In this document: positions 1 through 9,422 of the stretch, piece by piece
Position numbering within the stretch: the first letter of the stretch is position 1
Layout: each line of letters opens with the position of its first letter
Origin: Rhizobium gallicum bv. gallicum R602sp
Lineage (GTDB): Bacteria > Pseudomonadota > Alphaproteobacteria > Rhizobiales > Rhizobiaceae
Direction: 5' to 3'
NCBI RefSeq assembly: GCF_000816845.1
Contig: NZ_CP006877.1
Coordinates: 315,501-379,500, forward strand
Length of the DNA stretch: 64,000 nt
Notes under the pieces: generated by a model
The model's database searches: none
What the model was told of the DNA's origin: nothing
The model's input: only the letters and a program-made list of their open reading frames with translations
Translations under genes and position numbers: made by a program

Positions 1-56
1 AGAAAGCAGCGCAGAGAAAAACGCGACGAGCCGGATTATGGATCATTTCAGAGTTC

Positions 57-90
57 GGGCCGCTTGAGTTTGGAAGCGGCCCGCCTTTTT
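57..90 (+). terminator. Intrinsic terminator of a gene left of the window
   Basis: A perfect 9-bp stem (57-65 with 74-82, gggccgctt/aagcggccc) with an 8-nt loop is followed within a few bases by five T on the plus strand (86-90). It must end a plus-strand transcript whose gene lies mostly outside the window. Bases 1-56 hold no recognisable gene end. The element sits just beyond the stop codon of the convergent imelysin gene and has no T run on the minus strand. Confidence 0.75.
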
Positions 91-92
91 GC

Positions 93-1364
93 TTATTGGA
101 AGACAGCGTCAGGCTTATCCAAGCTGTCGGAACCTTCAAGCTGAACCGTGCCAACATCGAGTGCGGCGATAACACGCTGGATCGACTTTGTTTGGTCAAC
201 GAGACCGTCGACAGCGGCTTGAACGGCGGCGTTGCCGTCCTTGTTGCCTTCGGCGATCATCTGATCGTACTTCTCGACCGTCTCGCCGCGTTTTGCCATG
301 GCGTGCATTGCATCAAGCGTCGTCTTCAGCTTGCCCGCGACTTCGGTATCGAGTGCCTTGTCTTTCGCGGCAACGAGATCGTGCAGCGACGGGCCGGTCA
401 GCTTCGTTCCATCGACGCGGGTATATTCCCCGGTGTAAGCGGCGGCGATGCCGATCGCATCGTTGAGATGCGAGTTATAGGTGTTGTCGGAGAAGCAATC
501 ATGCTCCTCTTCCGGATCGTGCAGCAACAAGCCGAGCTTCATGCGCTCGCCGGCGAGTTCGCCGTAGGAAAGCGAGCCCATGCCGGTCAGAATCGCGACG
601 AGACCCGCCTTCGGATCGGCTTCGACGTTCTTCGTCGCAGCACCGTCAGCCACCCAATTGTCGGTCATTTCCTGCAGGTCGGAGACCAGCAGCGTGGAAA
701 CCGACTTCAGATATTGGGCGCGGCGATCGCAATTGCCATGCGTGCAATTCTTGAGGTCGTAATCGGTTGCCGGGCGGCTGCCTGCTCCCGGACCGGTGCC
801 GTTCAGGTCCTGGCCCCAGAGGAGGAATTCGATGGCATGGTAGCCGGTCGCGACATTGGCTTCGACGCCGCCTGCTTCCTGCAGCGTGCCGGACAGGAAC
901 TCCGGCGTCAGCTTGGAAGCGTCGATATCCTTGCCGTCGATCTTGATCGTCTTGTTGGCGATGACGTTTGCAACATAGAGCGCGTTCTCGTCGCTCTCCG
1001 CGCCGTAGGAGGCATCGACATAATCGATCAGGCCTTCATCGAGCGGCCAAGCGTTGACCTTGCCTTCCCAGTCATCGACGATCGGATTGCCGAAGCGGTA
1101 GACTTCCGTCTGCTGATAAGGAACACGGGCCGCAAGCCACGCATCCTTGGCAGCCTTCAGCGTCTCGTCGTTCGGCGTTTTCAGGAAGGCGTCAATCGCC
1201 TTGTCGAGCGCCTTTGCGGTGATCAGTGAGTCCTCGTATTTCGCATGCGCCACTTCGGCATAATGCTTCACGACGGCCGCAGCATCGGTGTCGGCGAGAG
1301 CCGGGCTGGATAGGGGTGCTATCGCCAGCGCCAAAGCTGCGCAGAAATTCTTGTTGAGCTTCAT
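93..1364 (-). CDS. Imelysin-family (peptidase M75 / IrpA-like) iron-regulated periplasmic protein
   Basis: A 423-residue secreted protein. Residues 1-24 form a signal peptide (basic MKLNKN start, hydrophobic core, ALA cleavage site). The rest resembles imelysin/IrpA proteins, which are thought to act in periplasmic iron acquisition rather than as proven peptidases. The family motif GxHxxE is present at residues 174-179 (GYHAIE), followed by a Gly-rich loop and a paired-Cys segment (NCTHGNCD). Family members often sit with a second imelysin and a di-haem protein, but here the gene is alone and converges on a terminator. The 229-bp upstream gap is AT-rich and may hold an iron-responsive operator, but no clear Irr or RirA box was recognised. 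Family call is confident; biochemical role is not. Confidence 0.85.
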   Translation of the reverse strand: MKLNKNFCAALALAIAPLSSPALADTDAAAVVKHYAEVAHAKYEDSLITAKALDKAIDAFLKTPNDETLKAAKDAWLAARVPYQQTEVYRFGNPIVDDWEGKVNAWPLDEGLIDYVDASYGAESDENALYVANVIANKTIKIDGKDIDASKLTPEFLSGTLQEAGGVEANVATGYHAIEFLLWGQDLNGTGPGAGSRPATDYDLKNCTHGNCDRRAQYLKSVSTLLVSDLQEMTDNWVADGAATKNVEADPKAGLVAILTGMGSLSYGELAGERMKLGLLLHDPEEEHDCFSDNTYNSHLNDAIGIAAAYTGEYTRVDGTKLTGPSLHDLVAAKDKALDTEVAGKLKTTLDAMHAMAKRGETVEKYDQMIAEGNKDGNAAVQAAVDGLVDQTKSIQRVIAALDVGTVQLEGSDSLDKPDAVFQ

Positions 1365-1593
1365 GATCCTCTCCTATGACGGATATCCGTCTGAAATCGC
1401 CCGAATCTCTTCGCGCAAAAGAAAACCAGTGTCAAACACTCTAGTTTGGAATGATTTTAAGAATGGAACTTGTTTAAAAACGCCAGTTCAGAAAGGACTT
1501 TACTTGGAAAAGGGCGGAAAATTGAACTGGTAGCGTGCAATTGTTCGACTTCTGATCTGGAGGTCCGGCGCAGGCGCCGTCACATCAGGCGTC

Positions 1594-2883
1594 TTAAGCT
1601 TTACGCCGCATCCGGCAGAAGAAGAAGCCGTCCGTATCGGTCGATGCCGGTGTCAGCGTAACCGTTTCACCATCCGACGAACGCGGGCGCGGTGCATTCT
1701 TGCCGAAAAGCTCATCCCAGGCAGTCAGGGCGCTTTCGATGGAGAATGCCGGATTTTCGGCGGCGAAGCGTCGGACCTGTTGTTCATTCTCCTGCGGGAG
1801 CACGGAACAGGTGACGTAGATCAGCTCGCCGCCTGGGCGCACGAAGGCGCTCGCCTGCTTCAAAGCATCCTGTTGCTGGCTCGTGCGCTCGTCGAGGTTC
1901 TTTGCCGTCAGCCGCCATTTGGTATCGGGGCGGCGGCGCCACGTGCCCGTGCCCGTGCAGGGGGCGTCGACTAGCACCTTGTCGCAGCGAGCGCGCAGGC
2001 TCGAAAGCGCCTTTGCATCGTCATGCACTTGAACATTGCGCGTACCGGCGCGCTTCAGGCGTTCGATGATCGGCGCAAGGCGTTTGCGGTCGGCGTCATA
2101 GGCATGGATCTGGCCTTTGTTGTGCATCGCTGGCGCCATGGCAAGCGTCTTGCCGCCGCCTCCGGCGCAATAGTCGAGCACCTGTTCTCCATCCTTCGGC
2201 AACACCAGATCGGCAACGATCTGCGATCCCTCGTCCTGAACTTCGAACCAGCCTTTTTGAAAGGCAAGCTCGGCTGTGACGTTCGGAAGCCGTGAGGCGC
2301 CTTCGCCGGCGGCAATCCGGATGCCATATCGCGCGATCTTCGCTTCATGAGCGCCGGCTCTTTCAAGCGCTTTGACCGCCTTTTCGCGGCTGGCCTTCAA
2401 AATATTGGCACGCAGGTCGAGCGTCGGGCGGGAGGCGAGCGCCTGTGCTTCGGCAAGCCAGCTATCGCCGAATGCCGTCTCGAAGGAGGGTTGCACCCAC
2501 TCGGGAATATCACCTTGGACGTGGACAGGCGCGGAGGAAAGAGCCCGGCTCTGGAAGGCTGTAAGCGCTGCATCGGGCAGCGAAGGCGGCGCGAACCTAT
2601 CGTCGGAGAGTTCAGCGGCAAGCGCTTCCGGCGTGAAACCCCACTGTCGGAACATGACGGCATAGGCGATCGCCAGCGGGCTGTCGTCGTCCATCAGAAA
2701 CCCGTGCGAAAGCCGCATGCGCAGCGCATCATAAACGATGTTGCCGATTGCAGCACGATCGCCAGAGCCGGCGAAACGATGCGCAAGGCCCCAATCCTTC
2801 AGCGCGTCGGCGACAGGTCTCTTGCGCTGATCGATATCAGCAAGAACCGAAATCGCCCCCTCGAGGCGGCCGCCCAAACGCAT
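1594..2883 (-). CDS. RsmB/NOP (Sun)-family rRNA m5C methyltransferase
   Basis: A 429-residue class I SAM-dependent RNA methyltransferase of the family that makes 5-methylcytosine in 16S rRNA. The C-terminal catalytic half carries the SAM-binding loop YCAGGGGKTLAMA (about residue 235), the motif DAPCTGTGTWRRRP (about 305) and the second catalytic Cys in TCSVLPQENEQQ (about 360). The two-cysteine arrangement is typical of m5C RNA methyltransferases. The N-terminal 200 residues would be the RNA-binding part. Length matches E. coli RsmB, but alphaproteobacterial paralogues are hard to separate by eye, so no symbol is given. It starts at ATG 2883 behind a GGAG-type ribosome binding site. Confidence 0.88.
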   Translation of the reverse strand: MRLGGRLEGAISVLADIDQRKRPVADALKDWGLAHRFAGSGDRAAIGNIVYDALRMRLSHGFLMDDDSPLAIAYAVMFRQWGFTPEALAAELSDDRFAPPSLPDAALTAFQSRALSSAPVHVQGDIPEWVQPSFETAFGDSWLAEAQALASRPTLDLRANILKASREKAVKALERAGAHEAKIARYGIRIAAGEGASRLPNVTAELAFQKGWFEVQDEGSQIVADLVLPKDGEQVLDYCAGGGGKTLAMAPAMHNKGQIHAYDADRKRLAPIIERLKRAGTRNVQVHDDAKALSSLRARCDKVLVDAPCTGTGTWRRRPDTKWRLTAKNLDERTSQQQDALKQASAFVRPGGELIYVTCSVLPQENEQQVRRFAAENPAFSIESALTAWDELFGKNAPRPRSSDGETVTLTPASTDTDGFFFCRMRRKA

Positions 2884-3027
2884 TCACGAAACTCCTGTTG
2901 CCACGGACGTGTGCACTATCCGCGGGAAGCGTGACTGACGCTGCGGATAATTTCACAAGTCTCAACCGCGTGGTAGCCGCGATTGACGGCAAGAGCAAGC
3001 GCCGTCCGGCGCAGGTAGCGGACGCCT

Positions 3028-3396
3028 TTAGCTGGCGGCGACGACTTCGTAGCAAACCTTGGCGGTACCGGAGCGGACCATGCCGATGTTCTGTGCGGCC
3101 GCGCGCGAAAGGTCGAGAACACGGCCGCGGATGAACGGGCCACGGTCATTGACGCGAACAATAACGCTGCGGCCATTGTTGCGGTTGGTGACTCTAAGCT
3201 TGGTGCCGAAGCGGAGCGAGCGGTGAGCGGCAGTCAAAATGGCAGGATTCATACGTTCGCCGGAAGCGGTTTTGGAATGCAGTGCGTACCACGAAGCACC
3301 ACCACATCCGGCTGCAGCAAATCCTTCGGCAGGCAGCATGAAAGAACAAGCTGCAATAGCTACGGTACTAATTATAGAACGGCCGATATTCTTCAA
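3028..3396 (-). CDS. rlpA: RlpA-like septal/cell-wall protein (double-psi beta-barrel)
   Basis: A 122-residue exported protein. Residues 1-28 form a signal peptide ending AEGFAA. The rest is a compact RlpA-like double-psi beta-barrel with [19 protein letters not shown] and the conserved [22 protein letters not shown] block. RlpA proteins bind or cleave glycan strands lacking stem peptides and often act at septa. This one is short and lacks the SPOR domain of E. coli RlpA, so septal targeting by SPOR is not expected. The start is TTG at 3396, with AGGGG upstream. It is followed on the same strand by the RsmB-family gene and preceded by a 398-bp AT-rich gap. Confidence 0.82.
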   Translation of the reverse strand: MKNIGRSIISTVAIAACSFMLPAEGFAAAGCGGASWYALHSKTASGERMNPAILTAAHRSLRFGTKLRVTNRNNGRSVIVRVNDRGPFIRGRVLDLSRAAAQNIGMVRSGTAKVCYEVVAAS

Positions 3397-3794
3397 AACG
3401 GATTACCCCTCAACTATTGAACTTGCGCCTTTACGGGCGGCGGGGCTTAAATCCGGCGAAAAGTGGCAAAAAAGTGCCGCCGATTATCACGGAATGTTAC
3501 AGTATGTAATATTTGTGAATCTTATGAATTCGACTTGAAAAAGTGCAGTTGTCGAGAAAGTGGAAAAAAGATAAGAGAATCAGGTAAAATTAGAACGATT
3601 TTTTCTGCCGCAGCGCCCCGACCTGCTATGTTGCGAAAGTAACAAAAATAATTTTCCGATCTTGCCACAATTGATGCCTCATTTGCGCAAATTTAGAGGC
3701 CGTTAACCATAATACGGAGCGAAATTCAGATCGCGAGAATGCCAAAGTAGGAATTTTCTACTCATTTCGAATGCATCGGAATGGCCTGTTCGAG
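3397..3794. other. AT-rich intergenic region upstream of rlpA-like gene
   Basis: A 398-bp gap with no supportable gene. It is much richer in A+T than its surroundings and probably holds the rlpA-like promoter on the minus strand. The octamer ttaaccat at 3703-3710 matches the half-site form of the CtrA motif as I remember it for alphaproteobacteria; it lies about 300 bp from the start codon, so a regulatory role is only possible. Confidence 0.35.
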
Positions 3795-4667
3795 TTAACC
3801 GCGCCACCGTCCGCTCTGCCACAATTGCGCAAGCGACATCGGGTAATTCGGGAAGGAAAAGGTGTAGCCCGCGGCTTTCAATTTGGCGTTCGAGACACGT
3901 TTGTTCTCGCCGTAGAAGGAGCGTGCCATCGGCGTCAGCTCGGCGGTTTCGAAGGGCTGTTCAGCAGGCGGCTCGACATCCATCAACCTCGCTGCTTCGA
4001 CAATGACATCCTGCGGCGGGCCGGGCAGATCATCCGTCACGTTATATATACCGCCAAGGCACCGGTCTGAGAGGTAGCGCGCCGACGCGCCGATATCCTC
4101 AACGCGGATGCGATTAAAAACCTGATCCTTCTTGATCAGGCGGCGGGCCGTGCCCCGGTTTAGATTGACGAAAGCATTCCGGCCCGGGCCGTAGATGCCC
4201 GCCAGCCGCAGTACGGCGGCCGGAATACCGAGGTCCTTGCCGAGCGCCAGCCACGCATCCTCTGCCTCGAGCCTTTCCTTCGATCGCCCGGAGACAGGAA
4301 CGCAGACGGTCTCTTCGCTAACCCACTCACCCTTGTGGTCGCCGTAAACGCCAACGGTGGAAAGATAGCCGATCCACTGAAGCGCCGGCATCATCTTGCC
4401 GAGCTGGCCGCCTGCGAGATTGATCAACGGGTCTCCGACTTCCCGCGGCGCGATCGATTGGACGAGGTGTGTGACGCTTTCCATAGCGCCAAGCAAGGCG
4501 TCGCTGATTATCTCGCCGTCGAAAATGAAGGCGTCGATCCCTTGGCTGCGGAGGAGCTCTGCCTTGTCGGCCGATCTGGTAGTGCCGGAAATGCGGGCGC
4601 TTCCGGCTGAGAAAGCCTTGGCAATCGCGGTGCCGGAATAACCGCAGCCGAAAATCATCACATGCAT
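3795..4667 (-). CDS. NAD-dependent epimerase/dehydratase-like SDR protein
   Basis: A 290-residue extended short-chain dehydrogenase/epimerase-like protein. The N-terminus [19 protein letters not shown] is a Rossmann dinucleotide-binding motif (GxGYSG). Further on are a YLSTVGVYGDHKGEW segment, where a Ser/Tyr catalytic pair would lie, and LRLAGIYGPGRNAF, typical of the YeeZ-like subgroup. The substrate is unknown. I start it at ATG 4667, whose A overlaps the last base of the queG stop (TGATG on the minus strand), which suggests translational coupling. A longer start would read through part of queG and lacks homology. Confidence 0.8.
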   Translation of the reverse strand: MHVMIFGCGYSGTAIAKAFSAGSARISGTTRSADKAELLRSQGIDAFIFDGEIISDALLGAMESVTHLVQSIAPREVGDPLINLAGGQLGKMMPALQWIGYLSTVGVYGDHKGEWVSEETVCVPVSGRSKERLEAEDAWLALGKDLGIPAAVLRLAGIYGPGRNAFVNLNRGTARRLIKKDQVFNRIRVEDIGASARYLSDRCLGGIYNVTDDLPGPPQDVIVEAARLMDVEPPAEQPFETAELTPMARSFYGENKRVSNAKLKAAGYTFSFPNYPMSLAQLWQSGRWRG

Positions 4668-5824
4668 CACACCACTCCCGCCAATTGCCATTCCGCAAGT
4701 ACGCCGACATCAGTCTCATCCGGCCGTTGTGCCGCAAAGACGGCAAATTCGCCAGGCTCCATCAATCGCGAAAGCGCCCAGATTGCCATGCCGCGAACTA
4801 CCGGAGAAGCGTCGGTGGCCAGCCATCGGCATTGATCGGCGAGGCTGCGATCACCGGAATTGCCGGCGGCGATCAATACATTGCGGATAAAGCGGGCTCT
4901 GCCGATGCGCTTGACCGGCGAGCCGCTGAAAAAAATCCGGAAAGCCGCGTCGTCCAGCGTCAGGAGAAAGGCGATCGACGGCTCTTTCAGGTCGTCGCGC
5001 GCCTGCAACTTCATTTCGGATGCCGAGACGGCAAACTTGTTCCACGGACAGGCGGCAAGGCAGTCGTCGCAACCATAGATCCGGTTGCCGATCAGCGGCC
5101 GGAATTCGAGATCGATCGGACCTTTGTGCTCGATCGTCAGGTACGAGATGCAGCGCCGGGCGTCGATCTGATAGGGCGCCGGGAATGCATTGGTCGGACA
5201 GGAATCGAGGCAGGCGCGGCAAGAGCCGCAGTGATCGATCTCAGCGTCGTCTATATTGAGATCGGCTGTCGTGAACATCGAGCCGAGAAAGAGCCAGGAG
5301 CCGTGGCTGCGGCTGACCAGATTGGTATGCTTGCCTTGCCAGCCGAGACCTGCTGCTGCGGCGAGCGGCTTTTCCATCACCGGTGCAGTGTCGACAAAAA
5401 CTTTTACGTCGGCCCCGGCCCGTGCTGCAAAGCGGGTCGCGATCTCCTTGAGCCGTCCCTTGATGACGTCGTGATAGTCGCGATTGCGCGCATAGACGGA
5501 GATTGCCGCCTTGTCCGGCTTTTCAAGAATATAGCGTGGGTCTTCCCCCGGGCCGTAATTGAGGCCGAAGACGACGATGGATTTCACATCGCTCCACAGC
5601 GTGCGAGGATCGCCGCGGCGATCGCGCGTTTCAGCCATCCATTCCATCGTGCCGTGACGTCCGGCATCGATGAACTCGCCAAGCCGTTCCTTTGCTTCGG
5701 GTATCGAATCGGGCCGCGTGATACGACAGAGCTCAAAGCCGAACGTTGCCGCCTGGGCGCGAACAAAGGCGGTCAAATTGTCGCGGCGCTTGCGTTCTTT
5801 ATCGTCTGCTATGCGTTCGGGCAT
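4667..5824 (-). CDS. queG: Epoxyqueuosine reductase
   Basis: A 385-residue cobalamin- and iron-sulfur-dependent enzyme that reduces epoxyqueuosine to queuosine at tRNA position 34, the last step of queuosine synthesis. Two ferredoxin-like clusters are visible: [12 protein letters not shown] (about residue 197) and [13 protein letters not shown] (about 250). The N-terminal DUF1730 part includes [12 protein letters not shown] and [15 protein letters not shown], and the C-terminus carries HEAT-like residues ([12 protein letters not shown]). Length fits the family. It lies between fzlA (gap 12 bp) and the epimerase (1-base overlap), so the three genes look like one minus-strand operon. Confidence 0.95.
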   Translation of the reverse strand: MPERIADDKERKRRDNLTAFVRAQAATFGFELCRITRPDSIPEAKERLGEFIDAGRHGTMEWMAETRDRRGDPRTLWSDVKSIVVFGLNYGPGEDPRYILEKPDKAAISVYARNRDYHDVIKGRLKEIATRFAARAGADVKVFVDTAPVMEKPLAAAAGLGWQGKHTNLVSRSHGSWLFLGSMFTTADLNIDDAEIDHCGSCRACLDSCPTNAFPAPYQIDARRCISYLTIEHKGPIDLEFRPLIGNRIYGCDDCLAACPWNKFAVSASEMKLQARDDLKEPSIAFLLTLDDAAFRIFFSGSPVKRIGRARFIRNVLIAAGNSGDRSLADQCRWLATDASPVVRGMAIWALSRLMEPGEFAVFAAQRPDETDVGVLAEWQLAGVV

Positions 5825-5836
5825 CGAAAGCCCTCG

Positions 5837-6529
5837 TCAGAAATCCAGGTCTGCGTAGTGAGAGACCGGTGTCAGTCCACGCACCCGCTCTGTCAGCAGC
5901 GGGCGGAAGGACGGCCGTGATTTCATGCGCTGATACCAATCCTTGGCGATCGGCGATTCCGTCCAGTCGATCTCGCCCAGATAGTCGAGGATCGATAGCG
6001 AAGCGGCCGCAGCGAGGTCGGCATAGCTCATGCGATCTCCTGCCAGCCATTGCCGCGAACCGGCAAGCCAGGTCAGGTATTTCATATGCTGGCGGATGTT
6101 GGCGCGCGCCGTGCGCAGGATCTTCGAATCCGGTGCTCCGCCGCCCTGATCTGCGCTCATCTGCAGTTTATACACGCGCTCGCGCGCCAGGGGCCGCGTT
6201 ACATCCGTCTCCATCTTCTGCATGAACCACTCACCGAGGCGGCGGATTTCCGCGCGTTGGAAGGGATCTTCCGCGAGAAGACGCCGGTCGCGCTTCAGCA
6301 CCCCGTGCGTTTCATCGAGATATTCCGAAATGACAGTCGCGCCGCAAAGAGCGCGCATGCTGTCGTCCACGTAGACCGGCAAGGTACCGGCAGGATTGAG
6401 CGCCAGAAAATCGCGCCGCTTTTCCCAGGTCTGCTCTTCAATGAGATCTGCCTGAAAGCCATACTCGCTCAAAATCAGCCGGACGAAGCGTGAAGCGGAT
6501 GACATAGGATGATGATAAAGCGTCGGCAT
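5837..6529 (-). CDS. fzlA: GST-fold FtsZ-binding protein FzlA
   Basis: A 230-residue glutathione-S-transferase-fold protein: a thioredoxin-like domain (MPTLYHHPMSSASRFVRLIL to about residue 80) and an alpha-helical C-terminal domain. The C-terminal tail HYADLDF and the 230-residue length match what I remember of FzlA, the GST-like protein that binds FtsZ filaments in Caulobacter and links the Z-ring to cell-wall synthesis. FzlA is not known to act as a transferase. The gene is divergent from uppP, which supplies the wall-precursor lipid carrier, and leads the queG operon. The GST family call is near certain; the FzlA assignment rests on tail and length. Confidence 0.85.
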   Translation of the reverse strand: MPTLYHHPMSSASRFVRLILSEYGFQADLIEEQTWEKRRDFLALNPAGTLPVYVDDSMRALCGATVISEYLDETHGVLKRDRRLLAEDPFQRAEIRRLGEWFMQKMETDVTRPLARERVYKLQMSADQGGGAPDSKILRTARANIRQHMKYLTWLAGSRQWLAGDRMSYADLAAAASLSILDYLGEIDWTESPIAKDWYQRMKSRPSFRPLLTERVRGLTPVSHYADLDF

Positions 6530-6678
6530 CGATACCCGAATCGTTGATTTCTCGCGGCATGCTCTGGTGCACTCAAGTTCATAGCGCCCTAGTCATGACT
6601 CATTCGTTGCAGCTATAGGAGCTTGGCCCCTTCAATACAAGCAAATCGGGCCTGGCCCCGCCTCACAAGGGATAAAAC

Positions 6679-7479
6679 ATGGCTGATATCTTTAGTGCAC
6701 TCATTCTAGGCCTTATTGAAGGCCTTACTGAATTCATACCGGTTTCCTCGACGGCCCATGTCCTGCTCGCAGGACATTTCCTGGGCTTTCGGTCGCCGGG
6801 CAATACATTTGTCGTTCTCATCCAGCTCGGCGCGATCCTTGCGATTCTTCTCGTCTATTTCAAGCGGCTGCTGAGCCTGGCGCTTGCGTTGCCCCGCAGC
6901 GCGCGGGCGCGGCATTTCGTCCTTGCCGTACTCTTCGGTTTTCTGCCTGCAGCCGTTATCGGCGCAATTGCGCACGACTTTATCAAGAACGTGCTCTTCG
7001 AAACGCCGATGCTGATCTGCGTCGTCCTCATCCTTGGCGGCCTGGTTCTCCTTGCCGTCGACAAGATCCAGTTCAAGCCGAAGTATCATGATGTGACGGA
7101 GTTTTCCTTGCCGATGGCGCTGAAGATAGGGTTCTTCCAGTGCCTGGCAATGATCCCGGGAACATCCCGCTCGGGCGCCACGATCGTGGGCGCGTTGCTG
7201 ATGGGCGCCGACAAGCGCTCTGCAGCCGAATTCTCGTTCTTTCTCGCCATGCCGACGATGGTCGGCGCCTTTGCTTTGGATTTATACGAGAACCGCAATA
7301 TGCTGAGCTTCGATGACGGCATGCTCATCGTCATCGGCTTCGTGGCGGCTTTCGTCTCGGCGCTCCTCGTTGTCCGAGCGCTGCTCGATTTCGTCTCGAT
7401 CCGGGGCTACGCGCCCTTCGCCTGGTGGCGAATCTTCATTGGCGCGGCAGGCCTGATCGGCTTGACGTTGTTCGGCTGA
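6679..7479 (+). CDS. uppP: Undecaprenyl-diphosphatase
   Basis: A 266-residue polytopic membrane enzyme of the BacA/UppP family. It dephosphorylates undecaprenyl diphosphate to recycle the lipid carrier for peptidoglycan and other envelope polymers, and overproduction of the family gives bacitracin resistance. Both signature loops are present: [15 protein letters not shown] near the N-terminus and [17 protein letters not shown] (about residue 158-175), where the catalytic Glu and Ser/Arg lie. About eight hydrophobic helices can be read. It begins at ATG 6679 behind AAGGGAT and is divergently transcribed from fzlA across about 150 bp. Confidence 0.96.
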   Translation: MADIFSALILGLIEGLTEFIPVSSTAHVLLAGHFLGFRSPGNTFVVLIQLGAILAILLVYFKRLLSLALALPRSARARHFVLAVLFGFLPAAVIGAIAHDFIKNVLFETPMLICVVLILGGLVLLAVDKIQFKPKYHDVTEFSLPMALKIGFFQCLAMIPGTSRSGATIVGALLMGADKRSAAEFSFFLAMPTMVGAFALDLYENRNMLSFDDGMLIVIGFVAAFVSALLVVRALLDFVSIRGYAPFAWWRIFIGAAGLIGLTLFG

Positions 7480-7530
7480 TTTTCAGATATTCGACATCCG
7501 GGGCGGCTCCGGAAAGAGCCGGCCCTTGCC

Positions 7531-7683
7531 TCAGTGGTTGAGAGAGGCTGTGGAGCAGGGATCGATGCCATAAGCCGGCGCGCAGCCGCCCTTCACCGCT
7601 GCGACCGAGCCGGGCGCAATGAAGGATCCTGCGAGGATAACCAGTGCCGCACACGCAAAAAGAAGCGCGATTGACTTGCCCAT
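7531..7683 (-). CDS. Small exported hypothetical protein (50 aa)
   Basis: A 50-residue ORF starting MGKSIALLFACAALVILAG, a short basic start and a hydrophobic segment to about residue 25 that would be a signal peptide or single membrane helix. A small C-terminal part with two cysteines (GGCAPAYGIDPC) follows. I do not recognise the family. Support comes from the signal-like N-terminus, the Cys-containing tail and the position in an otherwise empty gap; the two cysteines could form a disulfide in the periplasm. It converges with uppP. Confidence 0.55.
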   Translation of the reverse strand: MGKSIALLFACAALVILAGSFIAPGSVAAVKGGCAPAYGIDPCSTASLNH

Positions 7684-7898
7684 CGAATAAAGCCTTTCAA
7701 GTCGATTTGGCGCGCCGCAAATGACGCTGAGTCCGTTTCAGGACGCGCGGGGTGTGTAGTCAGTGGAATGGCAAATAGCAATAAACGTTGCTGCTAAATG
7801 TGGCGTTAATTTCACTAAATTTCTAATGCGTCTTTTATGCAACGCCGTTCCGGCTCGGCGCTATAGAAAGCACGCGAAACTTGCCCCGTTGCCTGAAA

Positions 7899-7943
7899 GA
7901 AGCAAAAAGAAAAACGCCGTCTGTGAGCAAACACAGCGGCGTT
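7899..7943 (-). terminator. Intrinsic terminator for the NDUFA9-like gene
   Basis: An inverted repeat (7913-7925 with 7932-7943, aacgccg.ctgtg/cacag-cggcgtt, one bulged base) is followed on the minus strand by a T-rich run (complement of 7899-7912). It lies about 20 bp beyond the stop codon of the minus-strand gene at 7963-8943. Confidence 0.8.
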
Positions 7944-7962
7944 CAACCAATGCGATAATTTC

Positions 7963-8943
7963 TCAGGCTGCTTTTCCCGAACCCGTGTACTGACCATGCG
8001 GGCGGTAACGCACCAGGTACGATGGCAGTACGGACGTCAGCATTGTCGGCGTGACGCCCAAAGCCTTCAACGTGAGGCCATCCGTTTCGGCCTTCGTTGA
8101 AACGACATTGTCGCGCTTCAGCAGGCGAACCTGGTCGGCCGTGATCGGGGGCTTAACGAAGGGAACGAGCGAAGCGACGCTGCCGATCAGCGATGCGATG
8201 CTGAAAGGAATGGAAACCAGCCGGTTTTTGCGGGCGGTGATCTTCAGCATGACCTGAAGACATTCGCGGAAGGTGAGCACTTCCGGACCGCCGAGTTCAT
8301 AGATCGTCCCGCCCGCAGCCTTGCCCTCGACGGCGCGTGCCACGGCTTCTGCCACGTCCTCTACGTAGACCGGCTGCAGCTTCGTCTTGCCGCCACCGAT
8401 GAGGGGAAGCACTGGCGAAAGGCGAGCCATCTCCGCAAATTTGTTGAAGAAGCCGTCTTCCGGCCCGAAAACGATCGACGGACGGAAGATTATGGCATCC
8501 TTCTTCGTCGAAAGGATTGCCGCCTCCGCGCGGCCCTTGGTGCGGGCATAGCTGGAATCCGAATTGGCGTCGGCGCCGATTGCCGAAATATGGATGAGCT
8601 TCGCGCCGGATGCCCGGGTGGCTTCCGCCACGGCGCGCGCACCGAATTCCTGCACCGCATCGAAGGTGTTGCGGCCGGCCTCAAAGAGCACGCCGACACA
8701 ATTGATGACGAAGTCGGCACCCTCGACGGCGCGATCGATCGAAGTGCGGTAGCGCAGGTTCGCTTGGACAAAAGAAATCTGGCCGACATTGCCGAGCGGC
8801 TGCAGAAAACCTGCGAGATCCGGCCGCCGCACCGCGACGCGGATGCGATAGCCGCGCTTTGCGAGGGCGCGCACGATATGCCTGCCGAGAAAGCCAGAAC
8901 CTCCGAACACGGTCACGAGCGGCGGCAGGTTGGCAAGGGTCAT
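7963..8943 (-). CDS. Complex I NDUFA9-family NAD(P)H-binding protein
   Basis: A 326-residue atypical SDR protein. The N-terminus MTLANLPPLVTVFGGSGFLG carries the GGSGFLGRH dinucleotide-binding loop. Later blocks include VNCVGVLFEAGRNTF, AIGADANSDSSYARTKGRAE and RPSIVFGPEDGFFN, typical of proteins related to the NDUFA9 accessory subunit of respiratory complex I. In bacteria they are often called NAD-dependent epimerases; the true role is unclear. I start at ATG 8943 because GAGGAG lies seven bases upstream; a start 60 bases earlier adds residues with no family similarity. A strong terminator follows the gene. Confidence 0.85.
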   Translation of the reverse strand: MTLANLPPLVTVFGGSGFLGRHIVRALAKRGYRIRVAVRRPDLAGFLQPLGNVGQISFVQANLRYRTSIDRAVEGADFVINCVGVLFEAGRNTFDAVQEFGARAVAEATRASGAKLIHISAIGADANSDSSYARTKGRAEAAILSTKKDAIIFRPSIVFGPEDGFFNKFAEMARLSPVLPLIGGGKTKLQPVYVEDVAEAVARAVEGKAAGGTIYELGGPEVLTFRECLQVMLKITARKNRLVSIPFSIASLIGSVASLVPFVKPPITADQVRLLKRDNVVSTKAETDGLTLKALGVTPTMLTSVLPSYLVRYRPHGQYTGSGKAA

Positions 8944-9054
8944 GGCAGGCTCCTCGAAGGCTTGGATGGACGCGTTGATCGGCACTCGTATTAGCCGAAA
9001 CACGGCGCGACGGAAAGGTCCATCTTGCCTGAGCTTCGCAGGTGCAAAGAGTGC

Positions 9055-9342
9055 TCAGACGCCTTCTACAACCACCATTTCCGCGTCGGCGACTTCCTGG
9101 CGGATCTTGGCGGCAATCTGGTATTCCGGGGAGTTGTAGCAATCGACCGCGGCCTGCATGGACGGGAATTCGATGACGACGTTTCGGGCTCGCGATTTAC
9201 CTTCAAGTTCGGTGATTGCACCGCCGCGGGCGAGGAAGTTTGCGCCGTATTTTTCAAAGGCCGGCTTAGCTGCCGCAACGTAATCCTTGTAACGCTCGGG
9301 CTCGCGCACATCGACGCGTGCGATCCAGTATCCTTTTGCCAT
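9055..9342 (-). CDS. DUF1330 domain protein
   Basis: A 95-residue dimeric alpha-beta-barrel (ferredoxin-like) protein of the DUF1330 family. It starts MAKGYWIARVDVREPERYKDY, has a Gly-rich turn FLARGGAITELEG, and ends in ECP-like VEFPS and YNSPEYQ residues typical of the family. Function is unknown; relatives are small stress or metabolic proteins. The start at 9342 is supported by GGAAGAG just upstream. It follows pyrF on the minus strand with an 80-bp gap. Confidence 0.85.
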   Translation of the reverse strand: MAKGYWIARVDVREPERYKDYVAAAKPAFEKYGANFLARGGAITELEGKSRARNVVIEFPSMQAAVDCYNSPEYQIAAKIRQEVADAEMVVVEGV

Positions 9343-9422
9343 GGTTTTCTCTTCCTGTTGACGGTTGTCCACGTCATCCAAATCGCTGATATGTTCACCT
9401 CAGCCGCGTCCGTCGCAAAGCG

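Noticed and set aside
4160..4746. Overlapping minus-strand frames beside the epimerase and queG genes
   Set aside because: They are other frames of these two well-supported genes.
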